Source: Candidatus Heteroruminococcus faecigallinarum
GTDB taxonomy: Bacteria; Bacillota; Clostridia; Oscillospirales; Ruminococcaceae
NCBI GenBank assembly: GCA_904387055.1
Contig: CAJFKV010000002.1
Span: 1-64,000 of the forward strand
Direction: 5' to 3'
Length of the DNA stretch: 64,000 bases
Below, in pieces: positions 36,369 through 46,071 of the stretch (the first letter of the stretch is position 1; each line of letters starts with the position of its first letter). The notes beneath the pieces were generated by a model, which did not search any database, had not been told where the DNA came from, and was given only the letters and a program-made list of their open reading frames with translations. A program made the translations under genes and the position numbers.

Positions 36369-37220
36369 ATGGATCAGCTGCTGTGGGGAAGCCGGTGGAC
36401 CGGCTTCCAGGTCCCCCGCCTGGTGCGCCAGGCGGTGTTTGTGGAGGAGCAGGGCTTCGCCCTGGAGTTTGACCGGCAGGACGACACCGCCCTGCACCTC
36501 TCCCTCCTGCGGGACGGGCAGCCGGCCGGCTGTGCCCGGCTTTTCCGGGAGGCGGGGGACGTCTTTCACCTGGGGCGGGTGGCGGTGCTCCCGGCCTTCC
36601 GGAACCATGGCCTGGGCCGCCTGCTGGTGGAGGAGGCCGCCCGGAAGGCGGCCCGCCTGGGCTGCCGCCGCCTGGTGCTGAGCGCCCAGTGCCACGCCCT
36701 GGGCTTCTATGACCGGCTGGGGTACCGTCCCCAGGGGGAGCCTTTTTTGGACGAGCACTGCCCCCACCAGGAGATGGCCAAGGATCTGGAAACGGACCTT
36801 CCCCTGGTCCGGTGGCATCTCCCCGGGGAAGGCTGCCCCGCCGCCCTGGCCCTGCGGCGGCAGGTCTTTGCCGGGGAGCTGGGGGTCCCGGTGGAGGAGG
36901 ACCCGCTGGACAGCCGGTCCCATCTTCTCCTTCTCGCCCAGGATGGACAAGCCCTGGCCACCGCCCGCCTCACCCCCCAGGAGGACGGCGTGGTCAAGTT
37001 CAGCCGCCTGGCGGTGGACCCCCGCTGCCGGGGAAAGGGCCTGGGGGCGCTGCTCCTGGAGAATCTGTCCTTCCGGGCAATGGAGCTGGGGTACCGGCGG
37101 GGATGGCTCTCCGCCCGGGCGGCCGTCCTCCCCTTCTACCAAAAGGCCGGTTTTCTCCCCCAGGGGGAGCCCTATCGGGAGGAAGGAGAAACCCATCAAG
37201 CCGTGTGGGCCCGGTTATAA
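36369..37220 (+). CDS. Tandem GNAT acetyltransferase (two domains)
   Basis: 283 residues made of two acetyl-CoA-dependent N-acetyltransferase domains (about 1-138 and 142-283). Each has a motif A: LGRVAVLPAFRNHGLGRLL and FSRLAVDPRCRGKGLGALL. Each ends in a matching closing segment: LGFYDRLGYRPQGEPF and LPFYQKAGFLPQGEPY. The halves share an ElaA-like layout, so the gene arose by internal duplication and fusion. Substrates unknown. ATG 36369 follows AAAGGAGG. Confidence 0.9.
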   Translation: MDQLLWGSRWTGFQVPRLVRQAVFVEEQGFALEFDRQDDTALHLSLLRDGQPAGCARLFREAGDVFHLGRVAVLPAFRNHGLGRLLVEEAARKAARLGCRRLVLSAQCHALGFYDRLGYRPQGEPFLDEHCPHQEMAKDLETDLPLVRWHLPGEGCPAALALRRQVFAGELGVPVEEDPLDSRSHLLLLAQDGQALATARLTPQEDGVVKFSRLAVDPRCRGKGLGALLLENLSFRAMELGYRRGWLSARAAVLPFYQKAGFLPQGEPYREEGETHQAVWARL

Positions 37221-37238
37221 CGGCTGCAAGGAGGAATT

Positions 37239-37334
37239 ATGGATGAAGGAACTGCGAAAGAAGAGGGCGGTGGCAGAAGTCTCCCCCAATCTGGCATAGG
37301 AGGTGAACCCAAAACCGAAAGGAGACAATCTTGA
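37239..37334 (+). CDS. Possible 31-codon upstream reading frame of the Vat-like gene
   Basis: ATG 37239 follows AAGGAGGAATT. The frame encodes 31 residues rich in Gly, Glu and Arg, and its TGA stop overlaps the ATG of the acetyltransferase gene (TGATG). The position suggests translational coupling or a leader peptide. Composition gives no support for a folded product, and the arrangement could be chance. Confidence 0.35.
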   Translation: MDEGTAKEEGGGRSLPQSGIGGEPKTERRQS

Positions 37335-38002
37335 TGACCGGCAACCATGCCATTCCCAACCCCAACGACCTGTTCCCCAATCCTTATGGAACATCGATCG
37401 TTTTGAAGAACGCCATCACCCCCAGCATCCAGGCGGGGGAGTATCCATCCTATGACGACAGCGAGAGTCCTGCCGCCTCGGAAAGGCGAAACGCCCTGTT
37501 TAACCGGCCGGAATTTGGCGACCGGCGGATCATCGGCAGGTTCTGCTCCTCGGCCGCCGGCGTCCAGTTCATCATGGGCCCGGCCAACCACCGGATCAGC
37601 AGCGTCACTACCTACCCCTTCCACATCTTTGGCGGCCTGTGGGAGGAGAACACGCCGCCCCACATGGACCAGCTGCCCCGCAAAGGGGACATCGTGGTGG
37701 GCAACGACGTGTGGATCGGCCGGGAGGCGGTCATTCTGCCGGGGGTGACCATCGGGGACGGCGCCATCGTCGCCGCCCGGTCGGTGGTCTGCCGGGACGT
37801 TCCCCCCTATACGGTGGCGGGAGGAAACCCGGTTCAGGTCCGGAAGAAGCGGTTTGACGACCACATGATCCGCCTTCTGGAGGAGGTTCGGTGGTGGGAC
37901 CTCCCTCCCCAGGAGCTGGTGGAGCTTCTCCCCGTTCTGTGCAGCCCGGACCTGGAGCAGGTGCGCCATCTTCTCCAGGCCATGGTGGACAGCCGCGCCT
38001 GA
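37334..38002 (+). CDS. Vat/CatB-like xenobiotic acetyltransferase
   Basis: 222-residue left-handed beta-helix acetyltransferase of the Vat/XAT group, which inactivates streptogramin A or chloramphenicol. Typical segments: GRFCSSAAGVQFIMGPANHR (active-site His), YPFHIFGGLWEE, GDIVVGNDVWIGREAVILPG and the closing VAGGNPVQVRKKRF. The opening NPNDLFPNPY differs from Vat(A), and chromosomal relatives often have unproven activity, so resistance is not established. ATG 37334 follows AAAGGAG. Confidence 0.9.
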   Translation: MTGNHAIPNPNDLFPNPYGTSIVLKNAITPSIQAGEYPSYDDSESPAASERRNALFNRPEFGDRRIIGRFCSSAAGVQFIMGPANHRISSVTTYPFHIFGGLWEENTPPHMDQLPRKGDIVVGNDVWIGREAVILPGVTIGDGAIVAARSVVCRDVPPYTVAGGNPVQVRKKRFDDHMIRLLEEVRWWDLPPQELVELLPVLCSPDLEQVRHLLQAMVDSRA

Positions 38003-38103
38003 TCCCCTCAAGCAAGAAAAGAACCGGCCGAACCTCCAATCCCCTGCCGGGCCTGTGGAAAGGGGGCAGAACCGGCTGGACGGGGATACCCGTTCCCCAA
38101 CCC

Positions 38104-38150
38104 AAAAGACGCGGGAGCCATCTCACAACGAGGTGCCTCCCGCGTCTTTT
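38104..38150. terminator. Bidirectional terminator between Vat-like and DUF3783 genes
   Basis: AAAAGACGCGGGAG and CTCCCGCGTCTTTT form a 14-bp stem with a 19-base loop, serving both convergent genes. Confidence 0.85.
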
Positions 38151-38156
38151 GCTGCT

Positions 38157-38558
38157 TTATACGGTCTCGCCGGTCATCGCCTGGTGCTCCCGGCGCAGCT
38201 CCTGGATCAGCCGGACCATGGGCCACTTCTGGTTGGTGGGGGTCACCATGGCCTTGAGGGCCACCGTCACCCCCGCCTGCCCCAGGGCCCGGAGCAGCTG
38301 GTCCAGCCGGCGGCGCTCCATGGGGCCGATCACCAGGCACTCCACTGCCGGGATCTCCTCCGGCAAAACCGGCGTCCCCTCTTGGAAGCCCTCCCAGCCC
38401 ATCAGCCGCCCCAGGGGGCTGCCCAGCTGGGCGGGTTCCACCACCTGCACCCGGATTCCCAGGGAGGCGGCCGCCGCCGAGACCGCCGCCTGCCGCTCCT
38501 CCTCCATCCCATACAGGAGGAGCCTCTCCTCCGCCGGGGGAACAATCCGCGCTTTCAT
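38157..38558 (-). CDS. DUF3783 family protein
   Basis: 133-residue protein (RLLLYGMEEERQAAVSAAAA, ECLVIGPMERRRLDQLLRAL, VALKAMVTPTNQKWPMVRLI). The tail KAMVTPTNQKW is typical of DUF3783, a Clostridia-wide family without known function. ATG 38558 follows AAAGGAG; a longer frame upstream runs through the secG terminator and is rejected. Confidence 0.85.
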   Translation of the reverse strand: MKARIVPPAEERLLLYGMEEERQAAVSAAAASLGIRVQVVEPAQLGSPLGRLMGWEGFQEGTPVLPEEIPAVECLVIGPMERRRLDQLLRALGQAGVTVALKAMVTPTNQKWPMVRLIQELRREHQAMTGETV

Positions 38559-38606
38559 TCCGCCTGTTCTCTCCTTTCCGCCGGGCAAGCCGGCTCTCCC
38601 ACAAAG

Positions 38607-38634
38607 AAAAAAGCCCCGTCCCGCCGGACAGGGC
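38607..38634 (-). terminator. secG terminator
   Basis: GCCCTGTCC-GGC-GGGACGGGGC stem followed by six T on the minus strand. Confidence 0.88.
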
Positions 38635-38646
38635 CATCCTTTGCCG

Positions 38647-38895
38647 CTACTGGATATAAACCCCCACGGCATAGACCACAATGGTCAACACCACAAAGGC
38701 AATAAAGGCATACTTGGTATACCGCGCCAGCACCGCGTCGATGGTGCGGTCGCTGTTGCGGCCGAAATAGGAATCGGACCCGCCGGCAAGGCCGCTCAGG
38801 CCGTCCCCTTTGGGAGACTGGAACATGACCAGCAGAACCAGCAGCACCGCCAGCACAATCAGCAGGATCGCGCCGATGATCTCAAATATATTCAT
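38647..38895 (-). CDS. secG: Preprotein translocase subunit SecG
   Basis: 82-residue SecG of the SecYEG channel: helix 1 (about 5-25), the conserved loop MFQSPKGDGLSGLAGGSDSY, and helix 2 (about 60-80). ATG 38895 follows GGAGGG; a longer frame lies in the promoter. Monocistronic. Confidence 0.96.
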   Translation of the reverse strand: MNIFEIIGAILLIVLAVLLVLLVMFQSPKGDGLSGLAGGSDSYFGRNSDRTIDAVLARYTKYAFIAFVVLTIVVYAVGVYIQ

Positions 38896-38934
38896 TTTCA
38901 ACCCTCCGTTGTTTTGTATCTGGATGACCAATTA

Positions 38935-38963
38935 AGTTTAGCATATCCCACCGGGTTTTGCAA
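38935..38963 (-). promoter_or_regulatory. secG promoter
   Basis: TTGCAA (38958-38963), 17-base spacer and TAAACT (38935-38940) on the minus strand. Confidence 0.7.
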
Positions 38964-39134
38964 CCGCTTTTTCAAATCTTTCCCGGAAAGAAGGGCGCAT
39001 ATTCCCCTGTTTTTTCCCCATACTAACCGGTGTTGAGCGCCGCCGGACCCGCGTTTGCCACAGAAAATCCCGGCAGCCATCAACCGGGCCGGCGGCTGTT
39101 TGGGCTGCTGGCCTTTTTGCCGTCCTGGCAGGGA

Positions 39135-41363
39135 TCACAAGGTCAGCTGCTCCCCCTGATCCTCCGGGCGGGGCAGGGCGCCGGCGGCGGGCAGGGTACG
39201 GGCCCGGTACCGGTGCTCCCCGGCCAGCGTTCCCGGCTGGTAGGGGGCAAAGGAGACCAGGGCCCCCTTCTTCCGCAGGGTCATCACCGCCACCCCCTGG
39301 GTGTCCCGGGTGGACTTGGACGCCAGCACCGCCGTGTTCACCAGCAGCATCCGCCCGCCGGCAGCGGTGAGGAGGAACTCCCGGTCCTCCCCATAGGCGA
39401 TCCCCACCAGGGGGGACTTGAGGCTGTAGGCCCCGGTGAGCTTGCGGCGCTTGGTCTTGGTGGCGTAGGAGGCCATCTCCACCTTGGCCAGCTTCCCGTC
39501 GGCAAAGGCGAAAAAGAGGTAGCCCTTGTAGTCGGCCGTCACCGCCATGTAGAGGGCGTTTTCCCCCTCGTCCATCCCCAGCCGGGCGGGGATGTACTCC
39601 CCCATGACGCTGGCCTTGGTGTCGTCAAAGTCGGCGGCATCCGCCTTGTACACCTGCCCCTTGTCCGAGAAGAAGAGCAGGTGGGCGCCGTTGGTGGTTT
39701 CCACCTCCTCCAGCACCTGGTCCCCCTCCTTCAGCTTCTGCTCCCCGCTCATCCGCAGGGACTGGGGGGTGATCTTCTTGAAGTACCCCTCCCGGGTAAA
39801 GAAGAGATGGACCGGATAGTCGGGCACCGGCTCCTCGTCCTCCCCCGACAGGGCCCAGTCGAAGAGGATCTGGCTGCGGCGGGGGCCGCCGTACTTTTTG
39901 GCCACCGCCCGCAGCTCCTCCACGATGATCTGGTCGATCCGCCGGCGGCTGTCCAGGATGGCCTGCAGCTCCTGGATCTCCCGGGCCAGGCTCTCCACCT
40001 CCTGGGTCCGGTTGAGGATATACTCCCGGTTCAGGTGGCGCAGGCGGATCTCCGCCACATACTCCGCCTGGGTCTGGTCGATCCCGAAGCCGATCATCAG
40101 GTTGGGAACCACTTCCCGCTCCTCCTCGGTCTCCCGGACGATCTTCACCGCCTTGTCGATGTCCAGGAGGATCTTCTGCAGGCCCTGGAGCAGGTGGAGC
40201 TTCTCTTTCTTCCGGCTCAGGTCAAAATAGGTGCGCCGCCGGACGCATTCCCGCCGGAAGGCGGTCCACTCCTCCAGCAGCTCCCCCACCCCCATCACCC
40301 GGGGAACGCCGCCCACCAGCACGTTGAAGTTGCAGGAGAAGCTGTCCTCCAGGGGGGTCATCCGCAGCAGGCGGTTCATCAGCTTGTCCGGGTCCGCCCC
40401 CCGCTTCAGGTCGATGGTCAGCTTCAGGCCGGACAGGTCGGTCTCGTCCCGCATGTCCGAGATCTCCCGCACCTTCCCCTGCTTCACCAGGTCCACCACC
40501 TTGTCCATGATGGCCTCCACCGTGGTGGACGGGGGAATCTGGGTAATCTCGATGCAGTTGTTCTCCTTGTCGTAGGCGTACCGGCACCGGACCCGCACCG
40601 CCCCCCGGCCGGTGGCGTAGATCTTCCGCAGCTCCGCCTCGTCGTAGAGGATGTACCCCCCGCCGGGGAAATCCGGCGCCTGCAGGGTGGAGAGGATGTC
40701 GTGCTCCGGGTCCTTGATGAGGGCCACTGCCGTCTCGCACACCTCCCCAATGTTGAAGGAGCAGATGGAGCTGGCCATCCCCACGGCGATGCCCATATTG
40801 GAGTTGACCAGGATGGTGGGAAAGCTCACCGGCAGCAGGGCGGGCTCCTTCATGGTGTTGTCGAAGTTGTCCACAAAGTCCACGGTATCCTTGTCAATAT
40901 CCCCGAAGAGCTCGTTGCAGATGGGCTCCAGCTTGGCCTCGGTGTACCGGGAGGCGGCAAAGGCCATGTCTCGGGAGTAGGCCTTGCCGAAGTTTCCCTT
41001 GGAGTCCACATACGGGTAGAGAAGGGCCTCGTAGCCCCGGGAAAGGCGGACCATCGTCTCATAGATGGCCATGTCCCCGTGGGGGTTGAGGCGCATGGTT
41101 TGGCCCACAATGTTGGCCGACTTGGTCCTCGCCCCGGTAAGAAGCTTCATCTTGTACATGGTGTAGAGAATCTTCCGGTGGGAGGGCTTGAACCCATCGA
41201 TCTCCGGGATGGCCCGGGAGATGATGACGCTCATGGCATAGGGCATGTAGTTCTCTTCCAGCGTCCGGGTAATGGGCTGGTCGATGACAATGCCGGCGTT
41301 TTCAATATATCCGGTCATCTTTCGGGCAGGGGAGGGAGATTTCGTCTTCTTTGCTTTTGCCAT
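39135..41363 (-). CDS. parC: Type IIA topoisomerase subunit A (ParC-like)
   Basis: 742-residue DNA breakage-reunion subunit. Catalytic Tyr in AFAASRYTEAKLEP near residue 140, winged-helix region KPSHRKILYTMYKM, then coiled coil and a beta-pinwheel C-terminal domain (about 500-720). No GyrA box QRRGGxG was seen, which favours topoisomerase IV over gyrase. It lies 37 bp after the parE-like gene in one transcript. Confidence 0.9.
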   Translation of the reverse strand: MAKAKKTKSPSPARKMTGYIENAGIVIDQPITRTLEENYMPYAMSVIISRAIPEIDGFKPSHRKILYTMYKMKLLTGARTKSANIVGQTMRLNPHGDMAIYETMVRLSRGYEALLYPYVDSKGNFGKAYSRDMAFAASRYTEAKLEPICNELFGDIDKDTVDFVDNFDNTMKEPALLPVSFPTILVNSNMGIAVGMASSICSFNIGEVCETAVALIKDPEHDILSTLQAPDFPGGGYILYDEAELRKIYATGRGAVRVRCRYAYDKENNCIEITQIPPSTTVEAIMDKVVDLVKQGKVREISDMRDETDLSGLKLTIDLKRGADPDKLMNRLLRMTPLEDSFSCNFNVLVGGVPRVMGVGELLEEWTAFRRECVRRRTYFDLSRKKEKLHLLQGLQKILLDIDKAVKIVRETEEEREVVPNLMIGFGIDQTQAEYVAEIRLRHLNREYILNRTQEVESLAREIQELQAILDSRRRIDQIIVEELRAVAKKYGGPRRSQILFDWALSGEDEEPVPDYPVHLFFTREGYFKKITPQSLRMSGEQKLKEGDQVLEEVETTNGAHLLFFSDKGQVYKADAADFDDTKASVMGEYIPARLGMDEGENALYMAVTADYKGYLFFAFADGKLAKVEMASYATKTKRRKLTGAYSLKSPLVGIAYGEDREFLLTAAGGRMLLVNTAVLASKSTRDTQGVAVMTLRKKGALVSFAPYQPGTLAGEHRYRARTLPAAGALPRPEDQGEQLTL

Positions 41364-41400
41364 TTTGGGGCTCCCTTCTTATGGATGGTTATGGGGGCGG

Positions 41401-43395
41401 TCAGGAGATATCCGCCAGCTCCAGGTACCGGCTGCCGTTTTGGGAGATGAACTCCTTGCGGCCGGCCAGGTTTTCCCCCAGCAGCAGGTCAAACATCTGG
41501 GCGGTGGCCTCCACCTCGTCGGGCTGGACCTTGATGAGGCGGCGGGTCTCCGGGTTCATGGTGGTGAGCCACATCATATCCGCATCGTTCTCCCCCAGTC
41601 CCTTGGACCGCTGAAGGGTATAGCTTTCCTTCTTCCCCTCCAGCTCCTTGACCAGCCGGGCCTTTTCCCCGTCCGAATAGGCAAAATAGGTCTCGGTCTT
41701 GGTGGTAATTTCGTAGAGGGGGGATTCGGCGATATACACATACCCCTCCTGGATGAGGGTGGGGGCCAGCCGGTAGAGCATGGTGAGGATCAGGGTGCGG
41801 ATCTGGAAGCCGTCCACGTCCGCATCGGTACAGATGACCACCTTGTTCCACCGCAGGTTCCCCAGGTCAAAGGTGCTCAGCTCCTTGTTGGCCTTGGAGG
41901 TCACCTGGACCCCGCAGCCCAGCACCTTGAAAATATCGGTGATGATGTCGTTCTTAAAGATCTTGTCGTACTCCGCCTTCAGGCAGTTGAGGATCTTGCC
42001 CCGCACCGGGATGATGGCCTGGAATTCGGCGTCCCGGCCCATCTTGCAGGACCCCAGGGCCGAATCTCCCTCCACGATGTACAGCTCCCGGCGGGAGACG
42101 TCCTTGGTGCGGCAGTCCACAAACTTCTGCACCCGGTTGGACAGGTCCACCGTGCCGGTGAGCTTCTTCTTCAGGTTGAGGCGGGTTTTTTCGGCATTTT
42201 CCCGGCTGCGCTTGTTGATGAGGACCTGCTCCCCCACCCGGGCGGCGTCGTCCGGGTTTTCCAGGAAGTAGACCTCCAGCTGGTGGCGGAGGAAATCGGC
42301 CATGGCCTCGTAGATAAACTTGTTGGTAATGCTCTTCTTGGTCTGGTTCTCGTAGGAGGTCTGGGTGGAAAAGCTGGAGGAAACCAGGACCAGGCAGTCG
42401 GCCACGTCCTGGTAGGTAATCTTGCTTTCCCCTTTCAGGTACTTGTTCCCCTGCTTGAGCCAGCTGTCGATCTGGCCGGTCACCCCAATCCGCACTGCCC
42501 GCTCCGGGCTGCCGCCGTGCTCCAGGAAGCTGGAGTTGTGGTAATACTCGGTAACGGCCACCTTGTTGGAAAAGCAGAGGGCCACGTTCAGTTTCACCTT
42601 GTAGTCGGGCCGGTCTTCCCGGTCCCGGCCGGTGCGCTCACAGCTCCAGTACTGCACCGGGGTGAGGGTCCCCTCCCCCGCCAGCTCCTGCACATAGTCC
42701 TTGATGCCGTTCTCGTAAAAGAAGGTCTGCTGGGAGAAGCCCTTCTCCTCCTCCACCCGCAGGACGAACTCCACCCCCGGGTTCACCACCGCCTGGCGCT
42801 TGAGCACACCGGTGTAGTACTCCACCGGGATGTCGATGTCGGTAAACACCTCCAGGTCGGGCAGCCAGCGGGTGCGGGTGCCGGTCTGCTTGGAGGCGGT
42901 GGGCTTCTTCTGCAGGCCGCCAACGTTCTCTCCCCGCTCAAAATGGAGGTTGTATTGGAATCCATCCCGTATTACTTCTACATCCATATACCGAGAGGCA
43001 TACTGGGTTGCACAGGAACCCAGGCCGTTGAGCCCCAGGGAAAATTCATAGCTCTCGGCCTGCTGGGTGTTGTACTTGCCCCCGGCATACAGCTCGCAGT
43101 ATACCAGCTCCCAGTTGTACCGCTGCTCCTTGGGGTTGTAATCCACCGGGCAGCCCCGGCCGTGGTCCTCCACCTCCACCGAATGGTCCCGGTACCGGGT
43201 GACCACAATCCGCTTGCCGTAACCTTCCCGGGCCTCGTCGATGGAATTGGACAGGATTTCAAACACCGAATGCTCGCACCCGTCCAGCCCGTCCGAGCCG
43301 AAGATGACCCCCGGGCGCTTGCGCACCCGGTCGGCCCCCTTCAGCGCCGAGATGCTGGCATTGCCGTATTCCTGGGATACACTCTTCTTTGCCAA
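41401..43395 (-). CDS. parE: Type IIA topoisomerase subunit B (ParE-like), TTG start
   Basis: 664-residue ATPase subunit. The GHKL ATPase has EILSNSIDEAREGYG and the Asp-Gly motif EDHGRGCP. The TOPRIM domain has YIVEGDSALGSCK and CTDADVDGFQIRT. The sequence between the ATP lid and TOPRIM is divergent from standard GyrB/ParE (for example the NWELVYCELYAGGKYNTQQ lid). TTG 43395 is seven bases after GGAGG and gives the family start AKKS; the frame continues upstream without similarity. Confidence 0.9.
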   Translation of the reverse strand: MAKKSVSQEYGNASISALKGADRVRKRPGVIFGSDGLDGCEHSVFEILSNSIDEAREGYGKRIVVTRYRDHSVEVEDHGRGCPVDYNPKEQRYNWELVYCELYAGGKYNTQQAESYEFSLGLNGLGSCATQYASRYMDVEVIRDGFQYNLHFERGENVGGLQKKPTASKQTGTRTRWLPDLEVFTDIDIPVEYYTGVLKRQAVVNPGVEFVLRVEEEKGFSQQTFFYENGIKDYVQELAGEGTLTPVQYWSCERTGRDREDRPDYKVKLNVALCFSNKVAVTEYYHNSSFLEHGGSPERAVRIGVTGQIDSWLKQGNKYLKGESKITYQDVADCLVLVSSSFSTQTSYENQTKKSITNKFIYEAMADFLRHQLEVYFLENPDDAARVGEQVLINKRSRENAEKTRLNLKKKLTGTVDLSNRVQKFVDCRTKDVSRRELYIVEGDSALGSCKMGRDAEFQAIIPVRGKILNCLKAEYDKIFKNDIITDIFKVLGCGVQVTSKANKELSTFDLGNLRWNKVVICTDADVDGFQIRTLILTMLYRLAPTLIQEGYVYIAESPLYEITTKTETYFAYSDGEKARLVKELEGKKESYTLQRSKGLGENDADMMWLTTMNPETRRLIKVQPDEVEATAQMFDLLLGENLAGRKEFISQNGSRYLELADIS

Positions 43396-43480
43396 ACTTT
43401 CTCCTCCGTTCTTTTCCCCAGCAGCCTGCCGCCGCTGTTCCATCCTCCCCGCTCCTCCCCCGGCAGGGGGCGGAAAACCC

Positions 43481-43518
43481 AAAACAGGCAGTTGCCCCGC
43501 GCGGGGGCGCGGGGCAAC
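43481..43518 (-). terminator. Probable ftsH terminator
   Basis: GTTGCCCCGCGC and GCGCGGGGCAAC form a strong stem; TGCCTGTTTTGGGTTTT follows on the minus strand, a few bases later than ideal. Confidence 0.6.
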
Positions 43519-43528
43519 ATCGGCTTTG

Positions 43529-45469
43529 TTAACTCCAGATGTCCCGGGGAGTGTTGGGATCGGGCCGCTGGGGCGCCGCCGGTTCCTCCATGGGATGGGG
43601 AGCCGGTTCCTCCGGCGGGGTGAGGGGCTTGGGGGGCTCGGGCGGAGCCGTCTCCTCCCCCTTCATCAGCTGGTCAAACTCCTCTCCCGACATCTTCTCA
43701 TACTTCATCAGGTACCGGGCCACCCGTTCCAGCTGGGTGCGGTTCTGCTCCAGAATCTCCTTGGCCTTCTCATAGGCGCCGTCGATCAGCTCCCGGACCT
43801 CCGCGTCGATCTCGGCGGCCACGCTCTCGGAGAAGTTCTTCGTCTGGCCGAAATCCCGGCCCAGGAAGACCTCGTTCTGGTCGGTGCCGTAGACCACCGG
43901 CCCCAGCTTGTCGCTGAAGCCGATCCGCATCACCATGTACCGGGCAGTGGCGCTGGCCCGCTCCAGGTCGTTGGAGGCGCCGGTGGAGATGTCGTCCAGC
44001 ATCAGCTTTTCGGCCACCCGGCCGCCCAGCAGGACGCACATCTGCTCGTTCATCTCGGTGCGGGTACGGTAATCCCGCTCCTCGGTGGGCAGCTGGATGG
44101 TGTAGCCGCCGGCCATCCCCCGGGGGATGATGGACACCTGGTGCACCTTATCCTGGTGGGGGCAGTGGTAGGCCACCACCGCATGGCCCGCCTCGTGGTA
44201 GGCGGTGAGGCGGCGGCTCTTCTCGGTCACCACATGGGACTTCTTCTCCGGGCCGGCAATCACCTTGATGGTGGCCTCCTCAATCTCGGCCATGGTGATG
44301 GCCCGGTACCCCTTCCGGGCGGCCAGGAGGGCCGCCTCGTTGAGGAGGTTCTCCAGGTCGGCGCCGGTAAAGCCGGCCGTGGTCTTGGCAATGGTGGCAA
44401 AGTCCACATCCGGGCCGATGGGCTTGTTGCGGGCATGAACCTTGAGGATCTCCTCCCGGCCCTTGATGTCCGGATAGTTCACATAGATCTGCCGGTCAAA
44501 CCGGCCGGGGCGCAGAAGGGCCGGGTCCAGGATGTCCTTCCGGTTGGTGGCGGCCATGACAATCACGCCGCTGTTGGACCCGAAGCCGTCCATCTCCACC
44601 AGCAGCTGGTTGAGGGTCTGCTCCCGCTCGTCGTGGCCGCCGCCCAGGCCGGTGCCTCTCTGGCGGCCCACCGCGTCAATCTCGTCGATAAAGATTATGG
44701 CAGGGGCGTTCTTTTTGGCCTGTTCAAACAGATCCCGCACGCGGGACGCACCCACGCCCACAAACATCTCCACAAAATCCGAGCCGGAGATGGAGTAAAA
44801 GGGCACCCCTGCCTCGCCGGCCACCGCCTTGGCCAGCAGGGTTTTGCCGGTGCCGGGAGGGCCCATGAGGAGAACGCCCTTGGGAATCCGGGCGCCCAGG
44901 TTGTTGTACCGCTGCGGGTCCCGCAGGAACTCCACAATCTCCACCAGCTCGGCCTTTTCTTCATCGGCCCCCGCCACATCGGCAAAGGTGACCTTCTGGC
45001 CGTCCGCGGGGGTGCGGGGCTTCGCCTTGCCAAAGCTCATCATGTTGCCGCCGCCCCTGGTCTGCCGCAGCATGATAAACCAGAAGGCCACCAGCGCCAC
45101 AATCAGCAGCAGGGTGGGCAGCATGGACACCAGCAGCGACTGCTGCTGGGCCTGCTTGAGCACCTCGCTCACATGCCCCAGCTCCCAGCCGTGCTGCTGC
45201 TGGATCGCCCGCACGTCGTTCATAAACAGGTTCAGGCTGGCAACCCGGTACATCATGCTGGGCCGCCCATCCCGGAAATGCAGCACCAGCTCCCCTGTGC
45301 CGAAATCCAGCTCATATTCGGAAATCTCGTCCTGGTCGAAGTATTCCAGCACCTCGGTATAGCTGAGGGTATTGGTCTCGGTGGTGTTGGAAAACAGATA
45401 GCTGGCCCCCAACATCAGCACCAAGAACACCAGGAAGTAGATGAGAAGGCCTCTCGATCTCTTGGACAT
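43529..45469 (-). CDS. ftsH: ATP-dependent zinc metalloprotease FtsH
   Basis: 646-residue membrane AAA+ protease for quality control. Two N-terminal helices (about 8-26 and 105-125) flank an extracytoplasmic domain. Walker A is GPPGTGKT, the second region of homology is [20 protein letters not shown], and the zinc site is HEAGH. Pro-rich C-terminal tail. Last gene of the gdpP-to-ftsH operon, 50 bp after hpt. Confidence 0.97.
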   Translation of the reverse strand: MSKRSRGLLIYFLVFLVLMLGASYLFSNTTETNTLSYTEVLEYFDQDEISEYELDFGTGELVLHFRDGRPSMMYRVASLNLFMNDVRAIQQQHGWELGHVSEVLKQAQQQSLLVSMLPTLLLIVALVAFWFIMLRQTRGGGNMMSFGKAKPRTPADGQKVTFADVAGADEEKAELVEIVEFLRDPQRYNNLGARIPKGVLLMGPPGTGKTLLAKAVAGEAGVPFYSISGSDFVEMFVGVGASRVRDLFEQAKKNAPAIIFIDEIDAVGRQRGTGLGGGHDEREQTLNQLLVEMDGFGSNSGVIVMAATNRKDILDPALLRPGRFDRQIYVNYPDIKGREEILKVHARNKPIGPDVDFATIAKTTAGFTGADLENLLNEAALLAARKGYRAITMAEIEEATIKVIAGPEKKSHVVTEKSRRLTAYHEAGHAVVAYHCPHQDKVHQVSIIPRGMAGGYTIQLPTEERDYRTRTEMNEQMCVLLGGRVAEKLMLDDISTGASNDLERASATARYMVMRIGFSDKLGPVVYGTDQNEVFLGRDFGQTKNFSESVAAEIDAEVRELIDGAYEKAKEILEQNRTQLERVARYLMKYEKMSGEEFDQLMKGEETAPPEPPKPLTPPEEPAPHPMEEPAAPQRPDPNTPRDIWS

Positions 45470-45519
45470 GAAATGAACTCACTCCCTATCTTACATCCGG
45501 CCCGCAGGCCGCGCCAATG

Positions 45520-46071
45520 TTATTTGCCCTCGTACACCGAAGGCTTGAGAATCCCCACATAGGGCAGATTGCGGTATTTTTCGGCGTAATCCAGACCGTA
45601 TCCCACCACAAAGGCGTCGGGAATCTGGAAGCCCACATAGTCGGGGTGGATGTCCACCTTCCGCCGCTCCGGCTTATCCAGCAGGGTGACGATCCGCACG
45701 CTGGCGCAGCCCCGGTCCCGCAGAAGGTCACGCAGATAGTGGAGGGTCATGCCGCTGTCCAGGATGTCCTCCACAATGAGCAGGTCCTTTCCCTCGATGC
45801 TGCGGTCCAGGTCTTTCAGTATTCTTACCACGCCGCTGGTCTTTACTCCCGAGCCGTAGCTGGACACCGCCATAAAGTCGATGGCGGCGGGAACGGTGAT
45901 CCGGCGCATCAGGTCGGCCATAAACACCACCGATCCCTTGAGCACCCCCACCAGGAGCAGGTCCTTTCCTTCATAGTCCCGGCTGATCTGCTCCCCCAGC
46001 TGGGCCACCTTGGCCTCCAGCTGCGCCTGGTCAAAGAGTATTGTTTCCATGTCTTGTCTCATGTCTTCCAT
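45520..46071 (-). CDS. hpt: Hypoxanthine phosphoribosyltransferase
   Basis: Purine salvage enzyme, 183 residues, with PRPP motif [17 protein letters not shown] and opening [18 protein letters not shown]. Start ATG 46071 is seven bases after GGAGG and overlaps tilS by 13 bases; later in-frame ATGs at 46062 and 46050 also exist. The tilS-hpt-ftsH order is a classic firmicute cluster. Confidence 0.95.
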   Translation of the reverse strand: MEDMRQDMETILFDQAQLEAKVAQLGEQISRDYEGKDLLLVGVLKGSVVFMADLMRRITVPAAIDFMAVSSYGSGVKTSGVVRILKDLDRSIEGKDLLIVEDILDSGMTLHYLRDLLRDRGCASVRIVTLLDKPERRKVDIHPDYVGFQIPDAFVVGYGLDYAEKYRNLPYVGILKPSVYEGK

